This document shows, piece after piece, positions 11,284 to 23,447 of a stretch of DNA of 64,000 nt. Each line of letters starts with the position of its first letter. Positions within the stretch are counted from its first letter, which is position 1. This stretch comes from Chamaecrista fasciculata (Eukaryota; Streptophyta; Magnoliopsida; Fabales; Fabaceae), in contig QANZ01053924.1 in assembly GCA_003254925.1 (NCBI GenBank), positions 182,176-246,175 on the forward strand, given 5' to 3'. Below the pieces are notes generated by a model. The model saw nothing but the letters and a program-made list of their open reading frames with translations, was not told where the DNA came from and did no database searches. The translations under genes and the position numbers were made by a program.

Positions 11284-13750
11284 TTTCCACTAACGATTTA
11301 AACGACGGTAGATTTTGGAATACCATTGAGTTAAATATGAAACTTTTAGGGTACAATTGTCAGAAGAAAAATTTAGGGTATAACTGACACTTGCCACATA
11401 ATTTGAGGGCACAAGAGGTACTTTTGCATAATTTTGAATTGGTCTCCAATAGTTTTTTTATAGTCAATTTCGTCCCTAGTATATCATATTTTAAATTTTA
11501 ATCAATTTTATCATTTAGTCTTAAGAACAATTTTAACGACAATTTCTACATAGCTAGTACATAATATGAATTTTTTTTTAATTTTTTAAAATAATTTAGT
11601 CAAAGAATAAAATTGATTAAAAGGTAAAATATTGTGAACAAAATTAATAAAAAAAATTGAAAGTTAATATAAAGTTTGAGAATAAAAAAGATATTTTTGC
11701 CTATACTTAAGTAAATGTATTTTGTTTTTCCTATTTCTAAACTACATCTTAAACAGATAATAAAACTAATTCAGAATTTCGAACTATCTGAATTTTTTAA
11801 CGTTGTTATATAGTTTAAAAATATTTTAATTTTTTAAAATTTCTTACATAAATTTTTAGAAACTGAAAAAGAAAACTTTTACATCTCTAATTTCACTTGT
11901 TTCCCATTGTCAAACTCATGCATAAGTGGGAATTGAGATTGATCTTTTTCATAACATAATGAATTCACATATTCAAATTTTTACCAAAAAAAAAAACTAT
12001 ACTAATACCTAACAATGCATCAAACATAGTTATCCTCAATAAAAGGCACACTTATAAAGAACATAAAAACCTAAACCCATCGTCAGAAAAATTATACACT
12101 CACGTGTTATTTATTCAACATCCAAACTTAATAAATCAATTTCATAAATACCCATAAATGTGTATTTTAATCATATGTTCACCTTTGGAATATGATTATA
12201 TTATAGCTGTATAGGCCATAGGTTATGTTGAAAGCAAGCGAAAATTAAAGATTGGCCCCAAATTATTGTTTCAATGTTACTTGTTAAAGCAGGCCAAAAT
12301 CAAACATTAGACCCCACTTTGATTGTGATTCTTCAATCATCTTTTTTATTTTTTATTTTCTTTTGTGATTCAATCAACTTTTTATTCCAAAAGGACACCT
12401 ACCCTAAATGAATGGCCCAGAGATAAGGGCAAGGCCTACAGGTATATGGGCGTATGGTCCCTCACCTGATCCTGGTTTACGCAAAAGACTAGAGAGGTGC
12501 CTGAGGTGGGTAACGTCAAGAGTCAGGAGAAAAAACTAAAACAAAAAGCAACGAACAAAACTTTATGGTAGCACATATCGAATTTTAAAATTTGGGATTT
12601 GTTAAACATATAAGTATATAACATAGTGATCCATCGAGAAAAAAATTACAGAATAATTCACAATAATTTTATGGTCACAACTCGCAAAATGACTATCCTA
12701 TTCGACACGTCAAAACTCAGAGGTACACAGTAAAAACATTCGGGCTATCATTTCGTCATCAAATATGAATTAAAGGAATCTTTTTTTCTTAACAAAGGAA
12801 AAAAGCCATATGTTTTTATGTAGCATTCTGACTTAAGAAAATAACATTAACAAAGCAGAAAAGGAAGAAAAAAAAAAGCCTTTTAGTTTCAACTTCTAAG
12901 CTATTGCATAAAAAATTATATAAATCTATTGATTTGATAGACATTACGTTTCATTTAGCACGTTTTCTTCACTCGCTCTATTATTATCAACCACAATGCC
13001 AAAAGGACCCCTTATAAAATTTCTTATTTCCGATTCTGTCCCTACCCTAATTGTCATTTGTCTGAAGAGAAAATATGGGGGCCTCCATCTTTTGTATTTG
13101 ATGATGAACGTGTATTGCCGCTGCCATGTTTTAAGGAAAAATGATGGAACCATTTTAATTAAAAATATTTTTAGGGTAAAAATTAATTTCACAAACAATT
13201 CAGCACATCACATCGTAGAGATTTAGATCCAAATCTGGACGATTTGGAAAATAACTTGTTAATTAAAAATATTTTTAGGGTAATGATTGTGGAAAATGAA
13301 TTTGAAAATATATTATTTTCATTGTCACCTTCCTATTAGTCCAACCTTTGTGCAAACGTGATACGCAAAATTTAAAATATTTGGGATAAACACGCTGATT
13401 TTTTTTCTGTCATTACAAGAAAAGAAAATAAAAAATAAAAATCTAATTTTTGAAGAGTCTAATGTTATAAACACAAAAAGGAAAAAAAGAAAAAAAAAAC
13501 GTGGTAGAGAAATGAGCCACTANAGGAAATTTGAGGGAGTAGAAATTTGAAAGCGACCATAAGATATTGTTAAATATGTGTTATATGCATCTACAATTAA
13601 TCGACTTTTAAGGAGCTCACTACTACCACATCATTTTTTTATTAAAAGTAAAAGGTTGAAGAATAAAACCACATAATATAATTCATACTATGATAATTCA
13701 TACGTGTCAAATTATTCTATTGTTGATTTATATATATATATATATTTGGG
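11284..13750. other. Gene-free AT-rich interval
   Basis: 11440-11700 holds another diverged 'ttcgtccctagtatatcat' inverted repeat. From 11700 to 13750 I see no gene, no intact element and no structured RNA. The small open frames here are low-complexity. Confidence 0.4.
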
Positions 13751-14092
13751 TCAGAAGATAAGTGGGTTTGGCTACGATGGACGTGTGAGACAAAAATTTC
13801 AAAATTCACGATTTCAATAAACTCACACTCTAATGAAAATGTGATTTTTGAGAAAATTTTAAAACTCACAATTTCAATAAACTCACACTCTAGTGAAAAT
13901 GTGATTTTTGAGTTTTCTCTCATAGTGCAAGTTCACTACAGCCAAATAAACTCACACTCTAATGAAAATGTGATTTTTGAGAAAATTTTAAAACTCACAA
14001 TTTCAATAAACTCACACTCTAATGAAAATGTGATTTTTGAGTTTTCCATCTCATAGTGCAAGTTCACTACAGCCAAACCTACTGCAGTGGAT
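13751..14092. mobile_element. MITE-like element with internal tandem repeats
   Basis: Termini GTGGGTTTGGCTACGATGGAC and (inverse of right) GTAGGTTTGGCTGTAGTGAAC are imperfect inverted repeats. The interior is several copies of a unit of about 52 bp containing 'aataaactcacactctaatg' and 'aaaatgtgatttttgag', partly in a higher-order repeat that includes 'gtgcaagttcactacagcca'. No coding capacity. Confidence 0.6.
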
Positions 14093-14839
14093 CTATCCTC
14101 AACTAAATGAACCAGCCATTAGTCATTAAAATTTATAAAATAACAATAATTTTATAAAAAATATAAATTAATTTTATAAGTTATTAAATATTATAATTTT
14201 TATATTTATAATTATCATAATTATATAATTATTTGTTATTATTACATAAGAATGATAACTTTTTTAAAATAATATGCATATAACCAAAAATTATGTAAGA
14301 TGACATAACAAAATAGATAGGACCATATATGAAAAAATATGTAGAGTGACTTTTTATTTTTATTTTTTTTTAAAAAAAACGTTGAAATCATCTCTATTTT
14401 CACCTTCCAAAACAGCAAAACTTATCCATTTAACAGGTGGGATGATGCAATCCCATATCATCATTAATATTGAACATACCAATTTTCATTCTCACAAACA
14501 TTTACAATTTCATATTCATTTATTAATTGACTGTGTCTACGTTTAGAAAAATAAATAACCCAATTAACTAACCTTCAAATAATAATGGTAGAAATCAAAT
14601 TACTAACTAGATAATTCAACAATTTAAACAATTGCAAGAGAATAATCACAAAATCTCTATCATAACAACTTAAACGAAGATAATTATCGAGCAGCCATAC
14701 AATGTCACGAACCTATAACAAGTGATCACAAAAATTTAGGCTTACAGAATGTACATCTCCCAGCGCACGTACAATAATCCAAACAACTTGTCAGTTTTCA
14801 CCTGATCAACCCATCTTATACTATTCACCATATCCATTA

Positions 14840-15430
14840 GAGCTGTCAAAGTTGGCAAACTCAGTTCACACAGGTTGGCTCACCACAGGTTACGGGTTAT
14901 ATGGGTTGGCTCACCTGAGCTAGAATATTTGGTGAGTCAGGATTTCGCCAACTCGGCTCACCAAGCAGCTTGGTGAGCCGGGTTAGCTCACTTAACCCAC
15001 TAAAATTTTTATTTTTTTTTTCTTCAAACTTCAAAGTATATTTTATTTTTTCAACTTGTTTTTTTTTTCTTGTGTGTACATGATACATTATAATTTAATA
15101 ATTTATACATATTTATAACTATATATATCATCAGATTTTTTTTAAGAGGAAAAGATGAGTGAATTAGATTTTAGATTTAAAATTTAAGTTAGTGAATTAA
15201 ATTTGTAGTTTTTATTTTTTAAAATTCAATTTATTTTTATTTAGGTGAGTTGGTGAGTCAATCCACCAACTCGCCGGGTTAGCTCACCATGGCTCGTGGG
15301 TTAGGTGAGTCAACCCACGCGGGCCAAAATTATTGGTGAGTCAGAATTTCATCAACTCAGCTTATCTTTTTTGTGGGTTAAACGGGTCCAACCCGTGGAT
15401 TAGAACCCGTTTTGACGGATCCACTATAAA
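14840..15430. repeat. Diverged element rich in 'ggttggctcacc' motifs
   Basis: Starts near 'ttagagctgtcaaagttgg' and ends near 'cccgttttgacggatccac', imperfectly inverted ends typical of a common plant MITE group. The middle is AT-rich. A short relative lies at 48181-48275. 14093-14839 next to it is AT-rich and without a gene. Confidence 0.5.
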
Positions 15431-15519
15431 CATTACTTATAGAAAATATCAACACTGCAGGTGGAATGAGTCGACTCATAAGGCTAATAAATCTTTTTGA
15501 CTAAAAGTTGTGTCCAAAT

Positions 15520-16258
15520 AGTGGCGGAATCAAGGGGGGCTAGTGGGGGCCACGCCCCCCCACCCCCCAATTTTGGATTATTTCTATATAAGCCCATATA
15601 TAGATTAATAGTTTTACAAAAAAAAGTGTAGGAATTGCCCCCCTCCCAAAATTTTTTTTCCCCATTTTGTGAAGTAGACAACATGAACTATGAAGAAAAT
15701 TGAAAGGTCATTATTTAATATTATAAATTTAAATGTCCTAATGTTCATTTTGGTCCTTTATATTTCAAATTGGTCTTAAATGTTGGCAAAATGTTTCATT
15801 TTGGTACTCATATATTGAATTTAGTCATATTTTTCTTGTATCTCATTTCAAGTTCAAAGTACTTGTTAAGAGCAACTCATAGCTCTGAATTCGTCACATT
15901 CAAACTTGAAACGAGAGAGATATAATCAATTTTGCTTGTATGATTATGAAATGAATGGTCTACTTTCACGATCGATTTGACCTCGTTTATTGACAGCCTT
16001 GATTAGATAGAGAAAATAATTTTTTAGAACAATACATGGCTCTAAATTCATCACACTCGTACTTGAAACAAGAGAAATATTATCATATTCAATAGTTTGG
16101 GTCCAAAATAAAACATTTTGCCTAATATTTGGGACCAATTTGAACATTTTGAAACATAAAAAAACCAAAATGAATATTAAGACACATATTTAGGACTAAA
16201 ATGACCTTTAACAAAAAAAATATCAGCCCCGCCAACCAAAATTCCTGCCTACGCCACT
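15520..16258. mobile_element. MULE-like element with AGTGGCG ends
   Basis: Ends AGTGGCG / CGCCACT. A perfect 10-bp direct repeat, GTGTCCAAAT, flanks it at 15510-15519 and 16259-16268. The subterminal part has G/C runs ('cacgccccccca'). Nested inside is a 'ggaccaatttgaa' inverted repeat at about 15735-16205. No transposase. Confidence 0.75.
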
Positions 16259-16424
16259 GTGTCCAAATAAGAAGTTGATACAAGTATGTTTTCTATAAAA
16301 AGAATAATTCATTACTATTTTCACACACAAAAACATATATATATATATATATAATCAAGTAATCAACTATTGTCTTCTTATGTTAAAATAGTATCACCGA
16401 CACCAATAGAAAAAAATATTATTT

Positions 16425-16876
16425 TATTTGTTTCATATAGGTCCTACATGTTTCTGTGATGCTTCTAATTGGTCCCAAAAATATTTAATATAGTCATATC
16501 TCTCTTATTTCAAGCTCAAATGTGACAAATTCAAAGTTACGAGTTTCTTTTGAAGCATTAACAAACAAGGTCAAATCGAGTCTCTAAAGTGAGAACTCGT
16601 TTCACGGTCAAACCAGTGAAATGAGTCATATCTCTTTAGTTTGAAGTCTGAAATGCGACGAATTTTAAGCTATATGCTAACTCTTTAAAAGTTTTTTTTT
16701 TCTTTTTCCAGTTAAGATCGCTAGAAAATAAGGTCAAATTTTATCTCAAAAGTATCTGTGGGACCAATTTGAAATATCATGATAACGTATAGGATCAATC
16801 TGAAACAAACAAAAGATAAAGGACCAATTTGAAACTTACCCCATACATAAGGGGTCAATTTGACACTTTGGCCTAT
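16425..16876. repeat. Dispersed 'ggaccaatttgaaac' inverted-repeat sequence
   Basis: Begins with 'ggtcctacatgtttctgtga' and ends with 'ggggtcaatttgacactttg'. The interior shares 'tcatatctctcttatttcaa' with 15820-15860 and, more weakly, with 21800-22330. No gene. Confidence 0.5.
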
Positions 16877-17698
16877 AATTTATAAAACTTCTTTGCTCTT
16901 CAAGTCCACCAACTACACTTCTGTCCTATTTATAAAATAAATAAATTTACACTTAATTATGTCCTTAAAAATATATGATCCCCTTACCATATTTCACTTT
17001 TCCCAAAGGGTGAAACCTCTTTCATTAGTATAAAATAGTAAACATTTTCCTTTATAATTATGATTAAGTTTCACTTGATACTATTTTTTTCGATGGACCA
17101 GACCTCTGTTTTCATTATAAGATCTTAATAAAGTAACATTTTTTCAAATTTTTAATATTATCTTTACAATTACATACATCTCTTAAATGTTTATAAAGAT
17201 GTGAGCTCGGCCTTTCACTACCATGATCCGCCTTTTCATTTAAAAAGTGATGATAAGTTTCTATGGTATTTGTCTATTTGACATGTATGAAAGAGTTGCT
17301 TTGGATTTTTTTAATCAAATAAATTATTAATTAATAATTAGGTCTGGAAAAAACTATAAATATTTTGATTTAATTATTAAAAAAATAAAATTATGAAATT
17401 TAGATTAAAAATACAATTCTAGTCAATCAATTTCATTTGTTAAACATAGTAATTGAGTTTTATAAAGATTTAATCTAATCACATAATTAGTTAGAAGTAA
17501 CATTAACAAAATTTAAGCCATATCAAATTTGTCGCTGAATTTTAGTAAATTTAACATACGGAAACAATGGGTTTGGATTGTATTTTTAAGAATTAAGATA
17601 TTAGATATTATATTTTAAAAAAATTGACTAACTCATCATCTTTGAAAGTGAATCATTAGTTTACTGTAAAATTAAAATTTTACATATATAATATAATA
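16877..17698. other. Gene-free AT-rich interval
   Basis: No gene, clear element or structured RNA is seen; it is mostly A/T-rich with short 'ttagtcaatcaattt' type tracts. Confidence 0.35.
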
Positions 17699-17710
17699 AT
17701 AGAATTATGT

Positions 17711-17730
17711 TCATTTTTTTTTTGACAAGC
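17711..17730 (-). mobile_element. Poly(A)-stub micro-insertion
   Basis: TCA(T)10GACAAGC, 20 nt, sits between perfect 12-bp direct repeats ATAGAATTATGT at 17699-17710 and 17731-17742. On the minus strand it reads GCTTGTC(A)n. This is the form expected of an extremely 5'-truncated retroposon. Confidence 0.6.
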
Positions 17731-17743
17731 ATAGAATTATGTN

Positions 17744-18438
17744 TGCCCTCAATGTGAAACTAACGTTTCAATTATGCCCCCAATTTTGACTCAATGCCCA
17801 TGTGGCAATTTTTTTACTTATGTGTCATTCTTTTGGTCTGACGTGGCATAATGACTGGACATTCATATTTTTTTTTTCCACCGTGGCATGATGACTGGAT
17901 TTACATTTTTGAACATAAAAATTGAGTAAACTAGCAAATCAGTCCTTGGATTTACATTTTTCATCATCTTCATTCATTTTAGTCCCAAATCCTCAAAATA
18001 AAATTGTAAAGTGTCTCAAAACTCTTCCAAACATTCCAATTTAGTCCTTAAAAATATTAAAAACTCTAAAACCTAAACCCCAAACTCTAAACCCTAAAAA
18101 CCTAATCCTAAAATGAATGAATGAAGATGAATGAAGATGATGAAAAATGTAAATCCAGGGACTGATTTGCTAGTTTACTCAATTTTTATGTTCAAAAATG
18201 TAAATCCAATCATCATGCCACGGTGGAAAAAAAAATGAATGTCCAGTCATTATGCCACGTCAGACCAAAAAAATGACACATAAGTAAAAAAATTGCCACA
18301 TGGGCATTGAGTCAAAATTGGGAGCATAATTGAAACGTTAATTAGTTTCACATTGAGGGCACGCTTGAACAAAATGAAACGTTAGGGGCATAACTGAAAA
18401 TCACTGCAAACGTTAGGGGCACAAAAGAGTGTTTTGCC
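17744..18438. mobile_element. Foldback element with telomere-like loop
   Basis: The left arm from 17744 ('tgccctcaatgtgaaactaa') matches in reverse the right arm ending near 18361. The right side continues with two more 'aaacgttaggggca' units to 18438 whose left counterparts are missing at the N (17743). The loop at about 18055-18115 contains 'aaaccctaaaaacc' and related telomere-like units. Confidence 0.65.
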
Positions 18439-18598
18439 AAAAAAAAAAAAGCTCTTAATTAAGTTGATATTAATAAGCTCCAATACCTGTTTGATGCAAA
18501 CCATAATGCACACGTTTTAGCTAAACATTCTTTTTTTTGAATTAGAAATAATAGGGGAAAAAAAAAACAAACGGGGGAAGAAAATAGACCAAGACACA

Positions 18599-18958
18599 CT
18601 AGAGAAAACATTGAACACCAACAATGTAGCTATCGATCCACGGCCATATCTCCTTCATTTTTTGTCTATGATTGTGCTCAGCAATCCTCCATTTGCCACT
18701 TCCGTGATTTATCATAGCCATAATGTCCTCCTTAATTATCTCTAGATGCTGACTCTGGTTCTGCAACTTGCCTCTGGAGCAAAATCTGGGCTGGCAAACC
18801 ACAGCTACTTCCTCAATTTGCTGATCTTTGCTGTACTCCAAAAAGGTTCTAAAACCTTTGAAGAAAGTCTCCTCCATTTGGTACCTGTCATTCTCACAAT
18901 AATAAAAAAGCAAGGTAGGACATCCGTTATAAAACCGGAAAACAATGAAGACATTTTT
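18599..18958 (-). other. Unrecognised open reading frame
   Basis: On the minus strand an open stretch of about 120 codons ends at a stop at 18599. It includes KNVFIVFRFYNGCPTLL, CENDRYQMEETFFKGF and a Trp-containing C-terminus (KMKEIWPWIDSYIVG). Composition is protein-like rather than low-complexity. I do not recognise the family, there is no obvious promoter or ATG context, and it lies just beyond a LINE remnant on the same strand. It could be a decayed transposon or gene fragment. Confidence 0.25.
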
Positions 18959-19149
18959 CTTTTTAATCTTGAATCTTTCACCCGCTAAACATTCTAGTGG
19001 TATTGCTAATTTTTATATTTGGTTGGATGAATTATGCTCTTTGGTCAGTTTGAATGAAATTTATTTTCTTATACAACAAAAGAGTTTTGACTTTTGATCG
19101 TTGTGCTTTCCATTACGAAAAATATCAACAAAAAAAAATATAACGATGA

Positions 19150-19517
19150 TTTTTTTTTTGGTAACAAAAAACAAAGCAAAAAGCTAAGGCCTAACTAAGC
19201 GGGAGAAAGAAACTCCTCTCATATCAGCAGCAACACGATCTACGCAGTTCAAAGGACAACTTTCATATTCGACGATACCTCTAGGTAGCGTGTGGGCATG
19301 ATTCGCGAGCCAATCCACAACGTAATTAGCTTCTCTGTAAACATGACAAACTTGGGAGGACCAATCTTCATAGGAAATAAACTCCCTGATGCGCTTCACC
19401 TCCTCTGTTTGATATTATGGCAACCGCCACCCATATATTCATTCAGCCCATTCCACCAACATTTAATCAACCCATAAGTGTTCTTAATCTCTCCACCATG
19501 ACATGATGCACACCTAT
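19150..19517 (-). mobile_element. 5'-truncated LINE with target duplication
   Basis: The minus strand encodes VCHVYREANYVVDWLANHAH, the RNase H domain that ends plant LINE ORF2 (frame 19184-19399; upstream part frameshifted). The 3' end is GTTACC(A)n at 19150-19162. Perfect 11-bp direct repeats TATAACGATGA flank it at 19139-19149 and 19518-19528. A textbook truncated LINE insertion. Confidence 0.85.
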
Positions 19518-19760
19518 TATAACGATGAATTTTAAGACGGTAGAATTAGGCATAGATAAAATGTTATTATCTATTTTTTATTTTTTAGAATTAAATTTGA
19601 ATGTGTATAAAAAAAATACCAGCTTGAGATGAAACAGAAATGTTTTACTCATTGTATAACATTGTATTAGAGTTTAATCTCATTTTATCATTTAACCGTA
19701 AAATTTGCGTTAGATTTAATTTTTCTATTTTAAAGAAACTACTAGTTATGTACCAAAAAA

Positions 19761-19777
19761 AAAAAGAAATGCTAGTT
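19761..19777 (+). mobile_element. Poly(A)-stub micro-insertion (imperfect flanks)
   Basis: TGTACC(A)11 lies between GAAACTACTAGTTA and GAAATGCTAGTTA. Its 3' sequence, (G)TACC(A)n, resembles the 3' end of the LINE at 19150 (GTTACC(A)n), so that LINE family may be the source. Boundaries are approximate. Confidence 0.4.
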
Positions 19778-19799
19778 AAACTATAATATCACTACCATA

Positions 19800-20788
19800 A
19801 AACCATACAGATTTTACACCTAAGTCAAAAAACTGAGCTAAATATTCAGGCAGTTTAGTTATTTGATTAATAAATTAGACTTTTAAATTGTTGATTTGGA
19901 TGATATTAATAATTAAGATAATATTGGGCTGATCATATTATGGCCTTGTCTTCTTCTGGGCTGTTGACAAACTTTAAACTGAATTGGAATGACAGCTTTA
20001 TCGGCCTCATCTTCAAAAAACAAAAATCTTCAAATTGGCTAAGATAAAGAACATACACTGATTGAAAAAAAAAAAGTTGAAGAGTATGTCTATTTATTTT
20101 ATTTAATATCTATATTTTATTTATACTCGATAAATTAGTATCTAAAATTATATTTTATTCGATAGTCAATAAGTGTTTAAAATATTTGAAGTATTAAAAA
20201 AATTATAGATATAAGGTATAATATTTTAATTTAAAAATTAAATATATCTGATATCTAATATATAATATTAGTTAATTAAAATAGAATAAAATATTTATAT
20301 TATAAATATAAAATACTGAAAATAATTATTAATTTAGTTTAGAAAATTATTGAGAATTAAAATAATATTTATATTTATTTGATATTTGATCATTTTTAAT
20401 TTTGTATTATCTATATTCTAGTGTAATATCTAACATATACAAATTTTGGTTACAAGTAAATTCACATGGTAATATTGATAAGTGTTTGATGGAGCAATTT
20501 GGCGAGTTACACTCTAAGAAGAAGATTCAGGTTCAATCTTTAGAGTCGACATTGTTGAAAAGGTTCTGACCGTTTTGTTTTTGAAATCCAAATAAAATTA
20601 ATCTTCGTTGAGACTGTTACACAAATAGGTGGGAAAAATTCGTATTTATTGAAAAAAATTTCACACCGTAATTTGATACCCATCTAAATGGTTGACAGAC
20701 GCAATGGGTTGCATGTTGGGAGTGAGATTGTGAGAATGAGATTTGACTTATTCATGTATTTGTTTATTTTAATTTGGGTCTTCTAATA
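19800..20788. other. Gene-free AT-rich interval
   Basis: No gene is seen. About 20490-20560 has a tRNA-B-box-like 'aggttcaatcttt', possibly an old SINE, but no poly(A) or duplicated flank was found. Confidence 0.3.
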
Positions 20789-20955
20789 TGCGCCCTTAGG
20801 GTACATGTTAAGATTTTTTTAATTGGTCAAGTGAGTTTTCAAATATTAAAAATTATTTTTTAAATTAATTTTCATAAATTTCAAGATATAAGATGCTCTA
20901 CTAACTAATCAAAGGAAACATTAAAATGTGCCCTAAAGACACATGTTAGATAAAT
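20789..20955. repeat. MITE-like inverted repeat
   Basis: Ends carry TGCGCCCTTAGGGTACATGTTA and, near the other end, TGTGCCCTAAAGACACATGTTA; each is partly palindromic. AT-rich middle, no coding capacity. Confidence 0.45.
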
Positions 20956-21464
20956 CATTTTAATTTTAGCAATGACAGACTGTAGATATTTCATACATTA
21001 AAAAAAAAAAAAAGACCCCACTCAATGCGCTGCCAGCGCATTTGTGTTGGGAATTTCAAATTCGGTTTCTTTATTTTTTATTTTTTTTTCATTTTTAGTC
21101 TCAGCTCAGCAGCAAATCACTTGACAGCTGAAAACAATACTTAAGAGGGAAAAAAACAAACACGAAGACAACTTATTATTTCTTCAACTTTGAAGCAGCA
21201 TCGATTAAATTAGTGAAGGGATCTTTTCCCCACCAAAAAGATCCACCTTTTCTATTTTATAAATTTTAATTGATTTATTTCTTTGAATGAAAATCAATCA
21301 AAGAGGCACTCGAACGTCTCATAGAACAACCCATCAGTGCATTATTATAAGATTAAATGGTTTTTGACTGACAAATTTTATTTTTCATTAATTTGTTATA
21401 TGAGACGGATGATGGATACATATTTAAACTTCAAAATTCTAAACACTGTGAATACATTCTACAG

Positions 21465-21582
21465 TCTGTAAAGGACAGGTCTTCGTCCTCTTCATTCATT
21501 CATACACACTCTCTCTGATCTGTGGCTACTTGCATGTGACTATATTTGTGTGTGTGTATGTATTATACATATATATATATAT

Positions 21583-21639
<57 letters not shown>

Positions 21640-21737
21640 GACTGTTAAAACCTCACAGTTTCTCTCTCTATGGAGGCCTACACAATGCATGGTACCAATG
21701 GTACACGCACATGCCTGTAACGTCTCTAAACGCCGTC
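21465..21737. repeat. Direct duplicate of the receptor kinase upstream region
   Basis: Shares ordered blocks with 28397-28650 in the same orientation: CTACAGTCTGTAAAGGACA (identical), TCTTCGTC, CATTCATTC, ACACTCTCT, GA-rich tract, CCTACAC, ACGCACATGC and ACGCCGTCAA. It lies about 2 kb past the 3' end of the receptor kinase gene, so the two copies bracket that gene. Confidence 0.7.
21582..21636. repeat. (GA)n microsatellite
   Basis: About 27 GA units with one GGA interruption. Confidence 0.95.
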
Positions 21738-21753
21738 AACTCCTGCGTTTACT

Positions 21754-21771
21754 TTTTTTTTTTTTGGCCTG
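21754..21771 (-). mobile_element. CAGGCC(A)n micro-retroposon
   Basis: An 18-nt insert, T12 then GGCCTG, lies between perfect 16-bp direct repeats AACTCCTGCGTTTACT at 21738-21753 and 21772-21787. Read on the minus strand: CAGGCC(A)12. The absence of this insert from the paralogous sequence at about 28640 supports insertion. Confidence 0.7.
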
Positions 21772-21799
21772 AACTCCTGCGTTTACTTGTCTACTTTAT

Positions 21800-22330
21800 T
21801 TTTGTTGGTATCTCCAAATTTATATATGATATTAAAGATTAAAATTTTATTTTGGTCATTGATGTATGAGTTCGATTTCATTTTGGTTTTAAATCTTGTT
21901 TCTATGATTTTTTTTTTACTTTTAGTTTTTAATTATAGAATGTGGTTGATTATATTTTTCTCATTTCAAATTTAAATACCATGAGTTCAAAGTTAGAAAT
22001 TTCTTTTTAAATAAGTCATTTTAAATCGGACTCCAAAAGTGTATTGTTTATTTTACGATTAAACAAATGAAGTCGGCCATAACTATCTCGTTTTAAGTTT
22101 GATGAATACAATGAATTAAGAGCTACGAATAACTCCTAACAAGTTTTTTTTTTTGTTTAATTGACGCGGTCAGCAAGTGAAGTCAAATCATGTCTCTAAA
22201 ATGGATTTAAGATCAAAAATAAAAAATTATAGAAACACCGAGGACTACTTTGAAACAAACAAATATGTAGGACTAAAGTGAAATTTGGTTCATACATGAA
22301 GGACCAAAATGAAGATTTAATCTAAAATAA
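21800..22330. repeat. Dispersed inverted-repeat sequence
   Basis: Same class as 15735-16205 and 16425-16876: left 'attttattttggtcattgat', right 'aaggaccaaaatgaagattt', middle 'atatttttctcatttcaaat'. No gene. 22331-23447 continues without a gene and leads into the receptor kinase 3' end. Confidence 0.5.
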
Positions 22331-23447
22331 ATAATTTAAATAACTTTTTTAACATAGGCTTCTCTCTCTATATTTTTATAACTATTCCATAATTCCTCCT
22401 CATTCCTCTAAAACTTCTTTTGTATAAGTCTAATCCTTGAATAAAGACGCTAATAATGCATATTACTTCTTTTGTTTTACTTGTATTTTTATGCAGATAT
22501 TGCTCATGTTTCTTCGGATCAGGTTCAACGATTGCTAGCCAAGACATCATGAACTTTTATGCTAAAGGGTCTTCACATCATACTGTAATAATTAAGTGAA
22601 AAGGGAGGAAGGGGAATGTCGGAGGAGAATGATGCTTAAATAATGAGTCATATATTCATTTTCTGTCATTGATGAGTTGCCTGCTACCTACTAGTACTAT
22701 CTTTCCATTTTAATTTTTTTTGTAAAATGACTGAAGAGAATAGATTTCAACTTTTAATATGTAAAAATTACTCAAATCTCATGCTGGATAGTTTAGCGCA
22801 GAGTTTCGCTTTCATTTTATTGGAAAAAAAAAAGTAATGCTTTACTTGGTTTAATAGAGACAGATCCTCTGAAATACAGAAGGTGTGAAATTTTATATTT
22901 TTGCACTAAAATTTATTGAAGTGTATTAATTTAGAGAATCCGAGTCCGTTTTCACGAGAATCATGACTTCGGACTCGGTGAGATATCAGATCACTTTCTC
23001 GAGCTTTCCTAGGTGAATCAACAAGACAATCATACCCACCAATTTTTTTGACTGGTGAGAGCAAGCTTGAATTTTCAATCTGAAATGTGTCTTTGGAATC
23101 TAAGAAGCACATTTGACTTGAGAAAAACGGACATTAACGAAGGGAAAAGTGGGGAAAAGCAAAAAAATGCTTTTTTTTTTGGAGGAAATAAGAGTATGTA
23201 TCAAACATCTGTTATCAAATCAAACTCAAGCACTGTCAATTAATCAATGGATGGATTGTCACTTTACAAGGAAATTTTAGAAACAAGAGAAGAAAGAACA
23301 GAAAAGAATATGGTGATTACCCAAAATCAGATGGCTATAAATCAATTAAGGATGAGAGATAAGAAGGAAGAAATCAGAAAGCAACAATGGGCTGAGGAAC
23401 CAGAAAAAAATACTAATTCCCAGATGCATGTACAAAAAAGAAAAAAT

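Noticed and set aside
20490-20640. Another SINE with a B-box-like 'aggttcaatc'
   Set aside because: No poly(A), no flanking direct repeat and no clear A box.
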